NCBI GenBank assembly: GCA_017543445.1
Contig: JAFYGB010000045.1
Coordinates: 62,001 to 126,000 of the forward strand
Source: Lachnospiraceae bacterium
GTDB taxonomy: Bacteria; Bacillota; Clostridia; Lachnospirales; Lachnospiraceae
Length of the DNA stretch: 64,000 bases
Reading direction: 5' to 3'
Part shown: one piece after another, positions 26,114-35,686 of the stretch
How the letters are laid out: each line of letters starts with the position of its first letter
How positions within the stretch are numbered: the stretch's first letter is position 1
Notes under the pieces: model-generated
The model's database searches: none
What the model was told of the DNA's origin: nothing
What the model saw: the letters and a program-made list of their open reading frames with translations, nothing else
Made by a program: the position numbers and the translations under genes

Positions 26114-27463
26114 ATGCAGCAAAACGTATACAGTGTATCCCAGGTAAATAGTTACATCAAGAACATGTTTCGCGGCGACGTCATTTTGTCCCGCCTTTGT
26201 GTTCGCGGAGAGATCTCGAACTGTAAGTATCATTCCTCGGGGCACATCTATTTTACATTGAAAGAGGGAAGTATATCCGGCGCGGGCTTTGAAGCCGGCG
26301 CTTCTTCCTATGGTTCGGGTATTTCTGCTCTTTCCTGTATTATGTTTGCGAGCCGTCGCCCGGGGCTGAAATTCCAACTGCGTGATGGTCAGAATGTAAA
26401 AGTGACCGGCTCGGTCAATGTTTACGAAAGAGACGGCAAATACAGCCTGTATGCGGACAGCATCGAGTTTGACGGGCAGGGCGACCTGTACCAGCGGTAT
26501 CTTGATATCAAAGAGCAGCTCGAAGAAATGGGCATGTTTTCGGAGATCTACAAAAAGCCGATCCCGAAGTATTGCCGCAAGGTCGGCATCGTGACGGCAC
26601 AGACCGGCGCTGCTGTTCAGGATATCATCCAGATCGCTACCCGGCGGAATCCACATGTGGAATTATTCCTGTTTCCGGCTTTGGTGCAGGGGGACGGGGC
26701 GGCGCAAAGCATTGCCCGCGGGATCCGGATGCTGGATACGATGGGGATGGACTGTATCGTCGTCGGACGCGGCGGCGGTTCCATCGAAGATCTGTGGGCG
26801 TTTAATGAAATCGTGGTAGCGGATGCGATATTTGCAGCACAGACGCCGATCATATCCGCGGTGGGTCATCAGACCGATTATACGATCGCTGATTTCGTTG
26901 CGGATCTACGTGCACCGACGCCTTCGGCTGCGGCGGAACTCGCCGTATTCGATTTCCGTGAATTCATGGATCTGCTCGAAGGTTACCGACACGACATGGA
27001 TATTACAATGGAGAAGACCATCGATCGATATAAACATAGCCTGAATGAGAAGCTTTTAAGTCTGAAGGCGTTGCATCCCGGGAAGACTCTGGAGCGGCGT
27101 AAGGACAGGCTAAACCACATTCGGGAGATGCTGGATCAGAAGATGAACGCGATACTCCTGCAGACTTCGCAGGACCTTAAGCGAAAAGAAGAAAAGATAC
27201 ATACACAGATGACGCATTCCTTAGAGAATGTGAAGAATCGTTTGTCGATCCGGATCCGTACATTGGATGAGGCTTCTCCTCTGAAGAAGATGTCGGCCGG
27301 TTATACCTATGCTGCAGATAAAAACGGGCACGGGATCAAAAGCATCGATCGAATACAGGCCGGAGATACGGTGAAGTTATATTTTGTCGATGGTACGGCA
27401 CGGGCAGAGGTCCGTGAGACGAAGAGGAGCAGTCAGAATGACGATACAGGAAACCTTGAATGA
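26114..27463 (+). CDS. xseA: Exodeoxyribonuclease VII large subunit
   Basis: A 449-residue catalytic subunit of exonuclease VII, which degrades single-stranded DNA from both ends. The N-terminal OB fold is clear (VNSYIKNMFRGD, RGEISNCKYHSSGHIYFTLK). The catalytic core has KVGIVTAQTGAAVQDI, VGRGGGSIEDLWAFN and AVGHQTDYTIADFVADLRAPTPSAAAE. A coiled-coil region follows from about residue 275. A Ser/Gly-rich insertion near residues 55-70 sits within the OB fold. It starts four bases after nusB and overlaps xseB by 26 bases. Confidence 0.96.
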   Translation: MQQNVYSVSQVNSYIKNMFRGDVILSRLCVRGEISNCKYHSSGHIYFTLKEGSISGAGFEAGASSYGSGISALSCIMFASRRPGLKFQLRDGQNVKVTGSVNVYERDGKYSLYADSIEFDGQGDLYQRYLDIKEQLEEMGMFSEIYKKPIPKYCRKVGIVTAQTGAAVQDIIQIATRRNPHVELFLFPALVQGDGAAQSIARGIRMLDTMGMDCIVVGRGGGSIEDLWAFNEIVVADAIFAAQTPIISAVGHQTDYTIADFVADLRAPTPSAAAELAVFDFREFMDLLEGYRHDMDITMEKTIDRYKHSLNEKLLSLKALHPGKTLERRKDRLNHIREMLDQKMNAILLQTSQDLKRKEEKIHTQMTHSLENVKNRLSIRIRTLDEASPLKKMSAGYTYAADKNGHGIKSIDRIQAGDTVKLYFVDGTARAEVRETKRSSQNDDTGNLE

Positions 27464-27647
27464 ACTGGATGCGATCACGAAACGGATGAGTGAGACCGAT
27501 TCGCTGGAGCAATCCTTTGCCGAATACGAGAAAGGCATGAAGCTGATCAAAGAATGCGCGGCACAGATCACTGAGATCGAGAATAAAGTACGCGTGCTTC
27601 AGGACCATCCGGAAGAAGAGACCGGAAATAACTCGTTCGGAGAATGA
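27438..27647 (+). CDS. xseB: Exodeoxyribonuclease VII small subunit
   Basis: A 69-residue helical protein with the XseB pattern: LNELDAITKRMSETDSLEQSFAEYEKGMKLIKECAAQI forms the two-helix hairpin that binds XseA. The ATG at 27438 lies inside the end of xseA, with AGGAG eight bases before it. An upstream in-frame ATG at 27384 would give a non-homologous extension. Confidence 0.93.
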   Translation: MTIQETLNELDAITKRMSETDSLEQSFAEYEKGMKLIKECAAQITEIENKVRVLQDHPEEETGNNSFGE

Positions 27648-27651
27648 TAAA

Positions 27652-28530
27652 ATGAGCTTAGATATCGAATATATCGAGGAGATGATCCGGGAGTTTCTTC
27701 CGAAGGAGAAGGGTTTCCAGAAGACGATCCTCGAAGCATTGAATTACAGTATTTTGGCCGGCGGTAAGCGTTTGCGTCCCTTGATCATGCATGAGACCTA
27801 CCGCCTGTTTTGTGATGGACCGATCACGCCGGATCTGAAGGCGATGATGGTAGCTCTGGAGATGATCCATTCTTCCAGCCTGGTCCATGACGACCTTCCT
27901 TGTATGGATAATGACCGCTTTCGCCGCGGAAAGCTGACCACCTGGGCGAAATACGAGAGTGAAGCCACCGGAGTTTTGGCCGGTGACGCTTTGATGATCT
28001 ATGCGTTCGAAGTGGCTTCTTCCGCCTATGCAAAAACGAAGAATCCGGAGCGCCTGTGTAAGGCAATCCACATTTTGGCAAATAAGACCGGCATCTATGG
28101 AATGATCGGTGGCCAGACGGTAGATGTGGAATTGACCGGACGCCCCATGTCTGCGGAAGAATTGGATTTTGTCTTCCGCTTGAAGACAGGTGCGCTTTTG
28201 GAGTCCGCGATGATGATTGGAGCCGTTTTGGGCGGCGCGTCCTTAAAAGAGGTGGAGACCTGCCGAAAGATCGCGGAGAATGTCGGCGTGGCGTTCCAGA
28301 TCCGCGATGACATCCTGGATGTTACCGGTGATGAAGCGACCATCGGAAAGCCGCTGCACAGTGACGAGAAAAACAACAAGACGACCTATGTATCCTTGTA
28401 TGGAATGAAGAAAGCACAGGAGGACGTGGAGAGACTGACCACGGAAGCGATCCGTATGCTTGAGGAACTTCCGGGTGACTCCGATACGTTAAAAGCGCTG
28501 TTTACTTCCATGATCGCTAGGGAGAAATAG
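27652..28530 (+). CDS. ispA: Polyprenyl synthetase (farnesyl/geranyl diphosphate synthase)
   Basis: A 292-residue trans-prenyltransferase that condenses IPP with allylic diphosphates to give C15 (or C10) products. The first Asp-rich motif is DDLPCMDND near residue 83 and the second is RDDILDVTGD near residue 216. GGKRLRP near residue 37 binds diphosphate. Length fits farnesyl diphosphate synthase of the bacterial type. It is four bases after xseB and 16 bases before dxs, which supplies the precursor pathway. Confidence 0.94.
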   Translation: MSLDIEYIEEMIREFLPKEKGFQKTILEALNYSILAGGKRLRPLIMHETYRLFCDGPITPDLKAMMVALEMIHSSSLVHDDLPCMDNDRFRRGKLTTWAKYESEATGVLAGDALMIYAFEVASSAYAKTKNPERLCKAIHILANKTGIYGMIGGQTVDVELTGRPMSAEELDFVFRLKTGALLESAMMIGAVLGGASLKEVETCRKIAENVGVAFQIRDDILDVTGDEATIGKPLHSDEKNNKTTYVSLYGMKKAQEDVERLTTEAIRMLEELPGDSDTLKALFTSMIAREK

Positions 28531-28546
28531 GTTCGGAGGTGTTTGC

Positions 28547-30430
28547 ATGTATTTGGAATTGATCAAAAAACCGAATGACATCCAAAAGATATCTCCGAAG
28601 AATTATAAAGTATTGGCCAGGGAGATACGGGATTTTCTGATCGAAAATGTCAGCCGCACAGGCGGGCATCTTTCGTCTAATTTGGGTGCCGTGGAACTGA
28701 CCATGGCGATCCATCTTTCCTTTGATCTGACCCGTGATAAGGTGATCTGGGACGTGGGACATCAGTCTTACACGCATAAAATCCTGACCGGTCGCAAGGA
28801 AGGCTTTAAGAACCTGCGTTCCCGCGGCGGTATGAGCGGGTTCCCGAAGCGTAAGGAGAGTCCGTGCGACGCCTTTGATACCGGACACAGTTCGACGTCG
28901 ATCTCTGCCGGCATCGGTATGGCGCAGGCCCGCGACCTTCTGGGGGAGGACTATCACGTGATCTCTGTGATCGGTGATGGTGCATTGACCGGAGGCCTGG
29001 CATTTGAGGCGTTGAATAATGCCTCGGCTGTCAAGGGGAATTTCATCATCGTTTTGAACGATAATACGATGTCCATCTCGGAAAATGTTGGCGGTGTCAG
29101 CAATTTCCTCGGAAAGATGCGAACGTCGAAGATCTACACCGGTATTAAAGAGAGCATTACGGGGAACCTGCGCAGGATCCCTTCCGGTGAGGATATCCAC
29201 GATGTGATCTCCACTGCAAAAGACAGTATCAAACAGTTTGTCGTTCGTGACGGCATGATGTTTGAGGACATGGATATAACGTATTTAGGACCGTTTGACG
29301 GTCATAATACGAACCAGTTGATCAAGGCGTTTCGCAGCGCAAAGCAGGCGAAAGGCCCTGTTTTGCTACACGTACTTACGAAAAAAGGAAAAGGTTATCC
29401 ATTTGCAGAGGCAAATCCGGGAAAGTTCCACGGGGTCGATCCCTTCGATCCGCAGACCGGAAAACTGCTTCGTAAACAGGAGAACTTTACTTACACCAAA
29501 CTGTTTTCCGATTGCATGATGCAGCTGGGTAAACAGAACAATCGTGTGGTCGCGATCACGGCAGCCATGGCGGATGGGACCGGCCTGTCGCGGTTTTCCA
29601 GACATTTCCCGAATCGTTTCTTTGATGTCGGTATCGCTGAGGCACATGCAGTGACATTTGCTGCAGGACTTGCGGTCGCCGGGATGAAACCCTATGTTGC
29701 GATCTATTCGTCTTTCTTGCAGAGAGCGTACGATTCCATCTTGCATGATGTCTGCATGCAAAACCTCCCGGTCACTTTTGCAGTCGACCGTGCAGGTATC
29801 GTCGGGAAGGACGGCGAGACACATCAGGGTATATTCGATCTGTCCTATTTGACTTCGATCCCGAACCTGACGGTCATGGCTCCGAAGAATGCATACGAGT
29901 TTGCGCAGATGTTCCGTTTCTCCCACACGTTCGAGGGCCCTCTGGCCATTCGTTATCCGCGTGGAGAGGCATTGCTTGAATATAAGAGTTATAATTCCAA
30001 GATCGTTTACGGTAAGGCGGAAATCATGAAACAATCCAAAGAGAACACACTGGCTCTCGTTGCGATCGGTTCCATGACGAAGGTCGCCATGGAAGTGGCG
30101 GAACGACTGGAGAGCGAAGGAGCGGACGTTACCGTGATCAACCTTCGATTTGCAAAACCCTTGGATCTGGAATGTATCAAATCTTTGAAGAATTACAAGA
30201 ATATATTTACCCTTGAGGAAAATGTGAAAAAGGGTGGAATCGGTGAGCAGATCGCCGCTTACCTCATGGAATTGCGTTCCCGTGCAAAGGTCCGGATATT
30301 TGCCGTTCCGGATCGTTTTATCCCGCATGGATGTCCCGATGTCTTGATGAAAGAACTCGGACTGAATGCGGACCACATTTATGAAGAAGCTGGAAAAGCG
30401 CTGAAAGGTTTGAAGGAAGAGCATGAGTGA
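28547..30430 (+). CDS. dxs: 1-deoxy-D-xylulose-5-phosphate synthase
   Basis: A 627-residue thiamine-diphosphate enzyme that joins pyruvate and glyceraldehyde-3-phosphate, the first step of the MEP isoprenoid route. Motifs include GHQSYTHKILTGR, the GDGALTGGLAFEALNNA cofactor motif ending in N, DNTMSISENVGG, the transketolase pyrimidine domain with GIAEAHAVTFAAGLA, and a C-terminal EENVKKGGIGE. GGAGG precedes the ATG. It overlaps tlyA by eight bases. Length and motif order are normal. Confidence 0.97.
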   Translation: MYLELIKKPNDIQKISPKNYKVLAREIRDFLIENVSRTGGHLSSNLGAVELTMAIHLSFDLTRDKVIWDVGHQSYTHKILTGRKEGFKNLRSRGGMSGFPKRKESPCDAFDTGHSSTSISAGIGMAQARDLLGEDYHVISVIGDGALTGGLAFEALNNASAVKGNFIIVLNDNTMSISENVGGVSNFLGKMRTSKIYTGIKESITGNLRRIPSGEDIHDVISTAKDSIKQFVVRDGMMFEDMDITYLGPFDGHNTNQLIKAFRSAKQAKGPVLLHVLTKKGKGYPFAEANPGKFHGVDPFDPQTGKLLRKQENFTYTKLFSDCMMQLGKQNNRVVAITAAMADGTGLSRFSRHFPNRFFDVGIAEAHAVTFAAGLAVAGMKPYVAIYSSFLQRAYDSILHDVCMQNLPVTFAVDRAGIVGKDGETHQGIFDLSYLTSIPNLTVMAPKNAYEFAQMFRFSHTFEGPLAIRYPRGEALLEYKSYNSKIVYGKAEIMKQSKENTLALVAIGSMTKVAMEVAERLESEGADVTVINLRFAKPLDLECIKSLKNYKNIFTLEENVKKGGIGEQIAAYLMELRSRAKVRIFAVPDRFIPHGCPDVLMKELGLNADHIYEEAGKALKGLKEEHE

Positions 30431-31256
30431 GAAGAAACGCCTGGACGTATTCTTAGTCGAGACTGGCAGGGTCAGTTCCCGGCCGCGTGCACAGGAACTC
30501 ATTAAAAACGGAGCATGTACGGTCGATGGCGTTTTGACTACGAAGCCCGGGGCCTTTGTTACCGAAAACAGTGATATCCAGCTGGATCGGGATGAGATCC
30601 CTTATGTAAGCCGTGGCGGTATGAAACTGAAGAAAGCGATCGATACCTTTGGAATCGACCTTAACGGACGTGTCTGCCTGGATATCGGCGCTTCGACGGG
30701 AGGCTTTACGGACTGCATGCTTCAGGAGGGTGCATCGTTCGTATACGCGATCGATTCGGGGCATGACCAGTTGGATATGCGCCTTCGCGAAAACCCTGCG
30801 GTGTGCTCGATGGAAGGCTTTAATGTGAAAGACCTTTCGCCGGACCGCCTTCCCGGATATTCGGATCATGAAAAACCGAATTTTGCCGCGGTGGATGTTT
30901 CTTTTATTTCGATCACGAAACTATTGATCCCGGTTTGTTCAACGCTTTCCGAAGAAGGAGAACTGGTATGCCTGGTGAAGCCGCAGTTTGAAGCGGGGCC
31001 GGCTGCCGTAGGAAAGAAAGGCATTGTCCGCGATCGAAACACCCATCTGGATGTTTTGATAAATATCTATAATTTCCTTCGGGGCATGCCCGAAGATATA
31101 AGACCCGAATTTCTCACTGCCACGTACTCGCCCGTGCTCGGCGGTGATGGAAATACAGAGTTTCTGTTTCACCTGAAGAAGGGCGCAAAAGGCGCTGACT
31201 CGATCGAAGTTCTGGATCGTGTCGTGAACGAAGCTCACCACGCTTTTGATTTGTAA
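30423..31256 (+). CDS. tlyA: TlyA family rRNA 2'-O-methyltransferase
   Basis: A 277-residue protein with an N-terminal S4 RNA-binding domain (KKRLDVFLVETG, SRPRAQELIKNGACTVDG) and a C-terminal FtsJ-like methyltransferase (VCLDIGASTGGFTDCMLQEGA for SAM binding; LVKPQFEAG for catalysis). TlyA methylates cytidines in 16S and 23S rRNA and affects capreomycin susceptibility in other bacteria. Its place between dxs and nadK is standard in Firmicutes. Confidence 0.93.
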   Translation: MSEKKRLDVFLVETGRVSSRPRAQELIKNGACTVDGVLTTKPGAFVTENSDIQLDRDEIPYVSRGGMKLKKAIDTFGIDLNGRVCLDIGASTGGFTDCMLQEGASFVYAIDSGHDQLDMRLRENPAVCSMEGFNVKDLSPDRLPGYSDHEKPNFAAVDVSFISITKLLIPVCSTLSEEGELVCLVKPQFEAGPAAVGKKGIVRDRNTHLDVLINIYNFLRGMPEDIRPEFLTATYSPVLGGDGNTEFLFHLKKGAKGADSIEVLDRVVNEAHHAFDL

Positions 31257-31271
31257 ATAAGGAGAACTGTT

Positions 31272-32123
31272 GTGAAGAATTTCGGACTGTTCGTCAATCG
31301 TTCTAAGGATGTTGACGGTAATATCACGGATGCGATCCGTACCTATCTGCTGGAACATGATGCAAAGTGTTTCGTATACGACATGCCGGCCAGCTATGAA
31401 GAGCGTCAGAAGAATAAGGCTTCACTGCCTGAGGACACGGATTGCTTGATCACACTCGGCGGAGACGGCACCTTGATCCAGGCGGCACGTGACATGTATC
31501 TTCGTGACATACCTGTCATGGGTGTGAACTTGGGGCATCTGGGCTTTCTGGCAGAGATCGATAAGGACCGCGTGTTTCCATCCTTGGATCGTTTACTGAA
31601 GGATGACTATGAGATCGAAGAGCGGATGCTGATCCAGGGCGTTATCCTGCATGACGGCAAAGAGGTCATGAAAGACATTGCCCTGAATGATATCGTTTTA
31701 AATCGTGTGGGACATATGCATGTGATCGATTTTGACGTATATGTCAATGGCGCTTATTTGATGAATTATCGGGCCGATGGCATGATCTTTTCGACGGCGA
31801 CCGGTTCGACTGCATACAACCTGTCGGCAGGTGGCCCGCTCGTAGTTCCGACCGCACAACTGATGGTCATGACGCCGATCTGCGCCCATGCGCTTAATGC
31901 ACGCTGCGTCATTATTGACGCCTTTAGTACGATCGAGATGCGGATCAAACCTTCGACGAGCGCGTCTTCGAAGGAAGGCTGCGTGCTTGCATATGACGGA
32001 AACCATATCGTGGATCTGAACGAGGACGATGTGATCCGGGTATCTCGTTTTGAACGGCCGACTCGTTTGATCAAATTATCACAGACCAGTTTTATCGAAC
32101 TTCTCAGAAAGAAGATGCAATAG
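31272..32123 (+). CDS. nadK: NAD kinase
   Basis: A 283-residue NAD kinase that phosphorylates NAD to NADP. The GGDGT motif is in ITLGGDGTLIQAAR near residue 61, with the following GVNLGHLGFLAEID, and STATGSTAYNLSAGGPLV is the second hallmark. The start is GTG with AAGGAG upstream. It is 15 bases after tlyA and nine before argR. Confidence 0.95.
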   Translation: MKNFGLFVNRSKDVDGNITDAIRTYLLEHDAKCFVYDMPASYEERQKNKASLPEDTDCLITLGGDGTLIQAARDMYLRDIPVMGVNLGHLGFLAEIDKDRVFPSLDRLLKDDYEIEERMLIQGVILHDGKEVMKDIALNDIVLNRVGHMHVIDFDVYVNGAYLMNYRADGMIFSTATGSTAYNLSAGGPLVVPTAQLMVMTPICAHALNARCVIIDAFSTIEMRIKPSTSASSKEGCVLAYDGNHIVDLNEDDVIRVSRFERPTRLIKLSQTSFIELLRKKMQ

Positions 32124-32132
32124 GAGATCAGC

Positions 32133-32630
32133 ATGAAAGAGAATGCGCGTCAGAAGAAAATACTGGAACTGCTTTCGTCAGGACCGGCTCAAACGCAGGA
32201 AGAGATCGTTTTATACCTTCAAAACGAAGGCTTTTCGGTCACTCAGGCTACGGTTTCGCGCGATCTGCAAAAGCTCAATTTGAACAAGGTGTCCGAGAAG
32301 GGCAAAAAAAGCGTTTATAAGCTGGATGAGAGCCGCTTATATTACGAGAATACAGAGGATTTCAAGAAGATGCCGGACAGCATGCGGCGTCTTCTTCGTG
32401 TGTTGACTGAAGGATTTTCCCACGCGGATGTCGCGCAGAACATCCTGGTCATCAAGACGGCACCGGGTATGGCGATGGCTGTAGCCGCAGCGCTGGATTC
32501 CCTGCATTACAAAGAGATCGTCGGCTCCATCGCCGGCGACGACACGATCTTCTGTGTTGCAAAAACGAATGAAGAAGCCATCTTACTGCAAAAGCGTATT
32601 CAGGACATTATTAAAACAGCCATGGCATAG
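32133..32630 (+). CDS. argR: Arginine repressor
   Basis: A 165-residue ArgR/AhrC. The N-terminal winged helix has the SVTQATVSRDLQKLNLNK recognition region; the C-terminal hexamerisation domain binds arginine (NILVIKTAPGMAMAVAAALD, EIVGSIAGDDTIFC with the GDDT arginine-contact motif). It controls arginine synthesis and breakdown genes, none of which is in the window. AGGAG precedes the ATG. The position before recN is conserved in Firmicutes. Confidence 0.95.
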   Translation: MKENARQKKILELLSSGPAQTQEEIVLYLQNEGFSVTQATVSRDLQKLNLNKVSEKGKKSVYKLDESRLYYENTEDFKKMPDSMRRLLRVLTEGFSHADVAQNILVIKTAPGMAMAVAAALDSLHYKEIVGSIAGDDTIFCVAKTNEEAILLQKRIQDIIKTAMA

Positions 32631-32638
32631 GAGGGCGC

Positions 32639-34327
32639 ATGTTACATTCACTGCATATTGCAAATGTCGCACTGATCGACGAGATCGATATCGGCTTTAC
32701 ACCGGGACTGAATATTCTGTCCGGTGAGACCGGCGCCGGAAAATCGGTGATCATCGGTTCGGTATCGATCGCGCTGGGCGGCAAATTGCCGAAAGATATA
32801 TTAAAAGATCCGCAAAAGAGCGGGTTTATTGAACTGGGATTCACACTGGACCGGATGGATGATTCCTTTGTTTCACTCCTAGAGGAGAAGCAGATCGATG
32901 TCCCGGAGGACGGGGAATTACTGATCAGCCGCAAGATCACGGGAACGAAGTCCGTTTGCAGGATCAACGGGGAAACGATCTCGGCTTCGGATCTTCGTGA
33001 TATCACAGATCGGCTTCTGGACCTGCACGGACAGCATGAGCATCAGTCTTTGCTGAAGAAAGCGAAGCACCTCGAGATCTTGGATGAATTCGGTAAGGCG
33101 GAGATCGCTGAATCTAAACAAAAGGTCGCTGAATTATACCGTACGTACCAGAAGACACTGCACGATTTGTCGGAGATGGACCTAGACGACACGAAGCGTT
33201 TCCGTGAGATGGATTTCTGTGAGTATGAACTCTCTGAGATCGACGCTGCCCATCTGATTCCCGGTGAGGAAGAAGACCTGATGGCGCAGTTTAAGAAGGC
33301 TTCGTCTGCGGCGTCCTTGGTGCAAGGCCTTTCGGAGATCTACGACGAGATCAATGCTTCCCGCACATCGGCGTCAGAAGCTGTTGAACGCTCATTAAAA
33401 GTCATTTCCCACCTGGTAACGCTGGATGACGGGCTGGGGCCGATCCGCGATGAACTGATGGATCTGGAAAGCCTGATCCGCGACGTTTCTTTGGACGTGA
33501 ACGCTTACCTTTCCGGGATTTCACAGGATGAGGAACTGCTCAACGAACTGCAGGGACGTTTGGACCTGCTCCATGATATGAAGCGGAAGTATGGTAATAC
33601 TTACGACGAGATCATGGCACATCGGGCATCCTGCGAAGAACGGTTAACGTTTTTGCGGAATTACGAAGAGAGAAAGAATACATTGACCGCACAGAAGCAG
33701 CGCTTGGAAAATGATCTGACCGTGGCTTGTGATGCGTTGACAAAATTGAGAAAGAAATACGCCAAAAGTTTCGAGAAGGAACTGAAAGAGAGCCTGGTCG
33801 GACTGAATTTTCTGACCGTTGAATTTGAGGTTTCCTTTGAGAAGGCGGAGCATTTTAGTGCGAATGGGACCGATGATGTGAGTTTTCTGATCTCGACGAA
33901 TCCCGGTTCGCCGATCCGGCCCTTAGAACAGATCGCCTCCGGTGGTGAACTTTCGCGTATCATGCTTGCGATCAAATCGATCATGGCGCGTACCGACGAT
34001 GTAGATACACTCATTTTTGATGAGATCGATACCGGTATCAGCGGACGAACTGCACAAAAAGTCGCAGAACTTCTGGGAAAGATATCGAAGGACCGTCAGG
34101 TCATCTGCATCAGCCATTTGCCGCAGATCGTTTCGATGGCCGACACGCACTTCCTGATCGAGAAGGATACCGACCAGACGAGCACACATACGGATATCTA
34201 CATGTTGGATGAAGAGGCCAGCATTAAAGAGCTTGCACGTATGTTAGGAGGCAAAGAGATCAACGACCTGGTGCTGGAAAATGCACGCCAGATGAAACAA
34301 ATGGCAAAATCCGAGACCCGCGCATGA
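32639..34327 (+). CDS. recN: DNA repair protein RecN
   Basis: A 562-residue SMC-like ATPase that acts early in double-strand-break repair. Walker A is GETGAGKSV near residue 31. The coiled-coil arms span about residues 150-370. The C-terminal half has ASGGELSRIMLAIK (signature) and TLIFDEIDTGISGRTAQKVAE (Walker B). GAGGG precedes the ATG. The stop codon lies inside the terminator stem at 34317. In spore formers spoIVB and spo0A usually follow; here they do not. Confidence 0.96.
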   Translation: MLHSLHIANVALIDEIDIGFTPGLNILSGETGAGKSVIIGSVSIALGGKLPKDILKDPQKSGFIELGFTLDRMDDSFVSLLEEKQIDVPEDGELLISRKITGTKSVCRINGETISASDLRDITDRLLDLHGQHEHQSLLKKAKHLEILDEFGKAEIAESKQKVAELYRTYQKTLHDLSEMDLDDTKRFREMDFCEYELSEIDAAHLIPGEEEDLMAQFKKASSAASLVQGLSEIYDEINASRTSASEAVERSLKVISHLVTLDDGLGPIRDELMDLESLIRDVSLDVNAYLSGISQDEELLNELQGRLDLLHDMKRKYGNTYDEIMAHRASCEERLTFLRNYEERKNTLTAQKQRLENDLTVACDALTKLRKKYAKSFEKELKESLVGLNFLTVEFEVSFEKAEHFSANGTDDVSFLISTNPGSPIRPLEQIASGGELSRIMLAIKSIMARTDDVDTLIFDEIDTGISGRTAQKVAELLGKISKDRQVICISHLPQIVSMADTHFLIEKDTDQTSTHTDIYMLDEEASIKELARMLGGKEINDLVLENARQMKQMAKSETRA

Positions 34328-34348
34328 TGTTTACATCTCGCGGGTTTT
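34317..34348 (+). terminator. Terminator at the end of recN
   Basis: CCCGCG (34317-34322) pairs with CGCGGG (34339-34344) around a loop that can add ATGT/ACAT pairing, followed by TTTT. The left arm includes the last recN codons, and the hairpin overlaps the -35 of the next promoter. Confidence 0.75.
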
Positions 34349-34358
34349 GTGGTATACT
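34330..34358 (+). promoter_or_regulatory. Promoter of the FAD oxidoreductase operon
   Basis: TTTACA at 34330-34335, a 17-base spacer and TATACT at 34353-34358; the leader to the ATG at 34403 is about 38 bases. Confidence 0.72.
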
Positions 34359-34402
34359 CAAATGTGGCTTAGTTGCCGTTTTTACCAGGAGAGGAGGTAC
34401 CC

Positions 34403-35686
34403 ATGGGAGTGGATCCTAAGCTTGTTCCGACGATATGTGTGATCGGCGGCTCGGCGGCCGGCATGACCGCTGCGATTTTTGCTGCAAGATTCGGCGAACG
34501 GGTTATCCTGATCGAAGGAAACGACAAATTAGGCCGCAAGATCTATGCGACGGGTAACGGAAAATGTAACTTCTACAACCGGGATCAGGACTATCGGCAT
34601 TTTCACACCTCCGGGGATCCTTCATGGATATCTGAGGTGCTGGCGCACAAAGAGGATACCTTCCTTCTCGATTTCTTTCGGGAACTTGGCCTTATGTCCA
34701 TCGAGCGTCACGGCGGATATTATTATCCGGTCAATGAAAGCGCTGCGACCGTCGTTGCATGTCTGGAAGAAGAGTTGCAGCGTTTGCATGTGGAAATCAT
34801 CCTGAAGGATCGCATGCGAACATTGACTCGCGAGAACGGCGGATTTCGTGTGCTGCTTCGTTCCGGAAGTAGTTATTATGCAGATGCCGTGATCCTGGCG
34901 ATGGGTGGCAGCGCTTCTCCAAAACTTGGGAGCGATGGAAGCGGTTATTACTATGCGAAGAACTTCGGCCATACGATCGTCGAACCTTTGCCTGCCTTAT
35001 GTCCATTGAAATTGGAACCTGCAGGAACCGATTTTTCCGTCTGGTCGGGTGTTCGTTTGACCGATGCATCGATCACATTATTGGTAGATGGTGTATCAGT
35101 TGCATCCGAGCGAGGTGAGATCCTTCTGACGGCCTACGGCGTCAGCGGTATCCCGGTGTTTCAGATCTCCGGTATCGCGGCGGTAAAACTGGCACAGAAG
35201 AAAAATGTCAACATTCAGATCGATGCAGCCCCGGACATGGGGGCAGAAGAGGCGAAGCAAGCATTCTCTGAATGGAAGGCTTGCTTCGGGAAGCGCACCT
35301 TACAAGAGCAACTGTCCCGGATCTTTCCGACTAAAATGGTCGAAGCATTTTACCGTTCTTCGGACCGAAATACTCCGATGGCGAAACTGGACGATGCTTC
35401 CTTTGCGAAAGCATTCGACTGTTTCAAACACATGACATTTACCGTTTTGGATACCATGGGATTTGATCAGGCGCAAGTCAGCAGCGGAGGTGTTTCACTT
35501 TCGGAAGTATCCCCCCAAACCATGGAATCAAAACTTCGACCCGGCTTATATTTCGCGGGTGAACTGTTGGATGTTTACGGCGATTGCGGCGGATATAATC
35601 TGCAGTTTGCATTTACCGGCGGTGCCATCGCCGGCCAGTCTGCAGCCGAAGCATGCACGAAAGCGCGAGAGGGGATGAAACGATGA
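34403..35686 (+). CDS. BaiN/HI0933-like NAD(P)/FAD-dependent oxidoreductase
   Basis: A 427-residue flavoprotein. The Rossmann FAD motif is VIGGSAAGMTAAIFAARFG near the N-terminus, followed by KLGRKIYATGNGKCNF, the family hallmark (usually G[RK]K...SGGGRCN). The C-terminus has SSGGVSLSEV and LYFAGELLDVYGDCGGYNLQFAFTGG. The family is broadly conserved; some gut members reduce bile acid intermediates, but most are uncharacterised. The ATG at 34403 has a perfect GGAGGT; an in-frame TTG further upstream lacks one. It is coupled by a four-base overlap to the next flavoprotein. Confidence 0.9.
   Translation: MGVDPKLVPTICVIGGSAAGMTAAIFAARFGERVILIEGNDKLGRKIYATGNGKCNFYNRDQDYRHFHTSGDPSWISEVLAHKEDTFLLDFFRELGLMSIERHGGYYYPVNESAATVVACLEEELQRLHVEIILKDRMRTLTRENGGFRVLLRSGSSYYADAVILAMGGSASPKLGSDGSGYYYAKNFGHTIVEPLPALCPLKLEPAGTDFSVWSGVRLTDASITLLVDGVSVASERGEILLTAYGVSGIPVFQISGIAAVKLAQKKNVNIQIDAAPDMGAEEAKQAFSEWKACFGKRTLQEQLSRIFPTKMVEAFYRSSDRNTPMAKLDDASFAKAFDCFKHMTFTVLDTMGFDQAQVSSGGVSLSEVSPQTMESKLRPGLYFAGELLDVYGDCGGYNLQFAFTGGAIAGQSAAEACTKAREGMKR

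Noticed and set aside
29366-30502. A 378-codon open frame on the - strand
   Set aside because: It is antisense to dxs and the start of tlyA; the + strand proteins are unmistakable and the antisense product has no motif.
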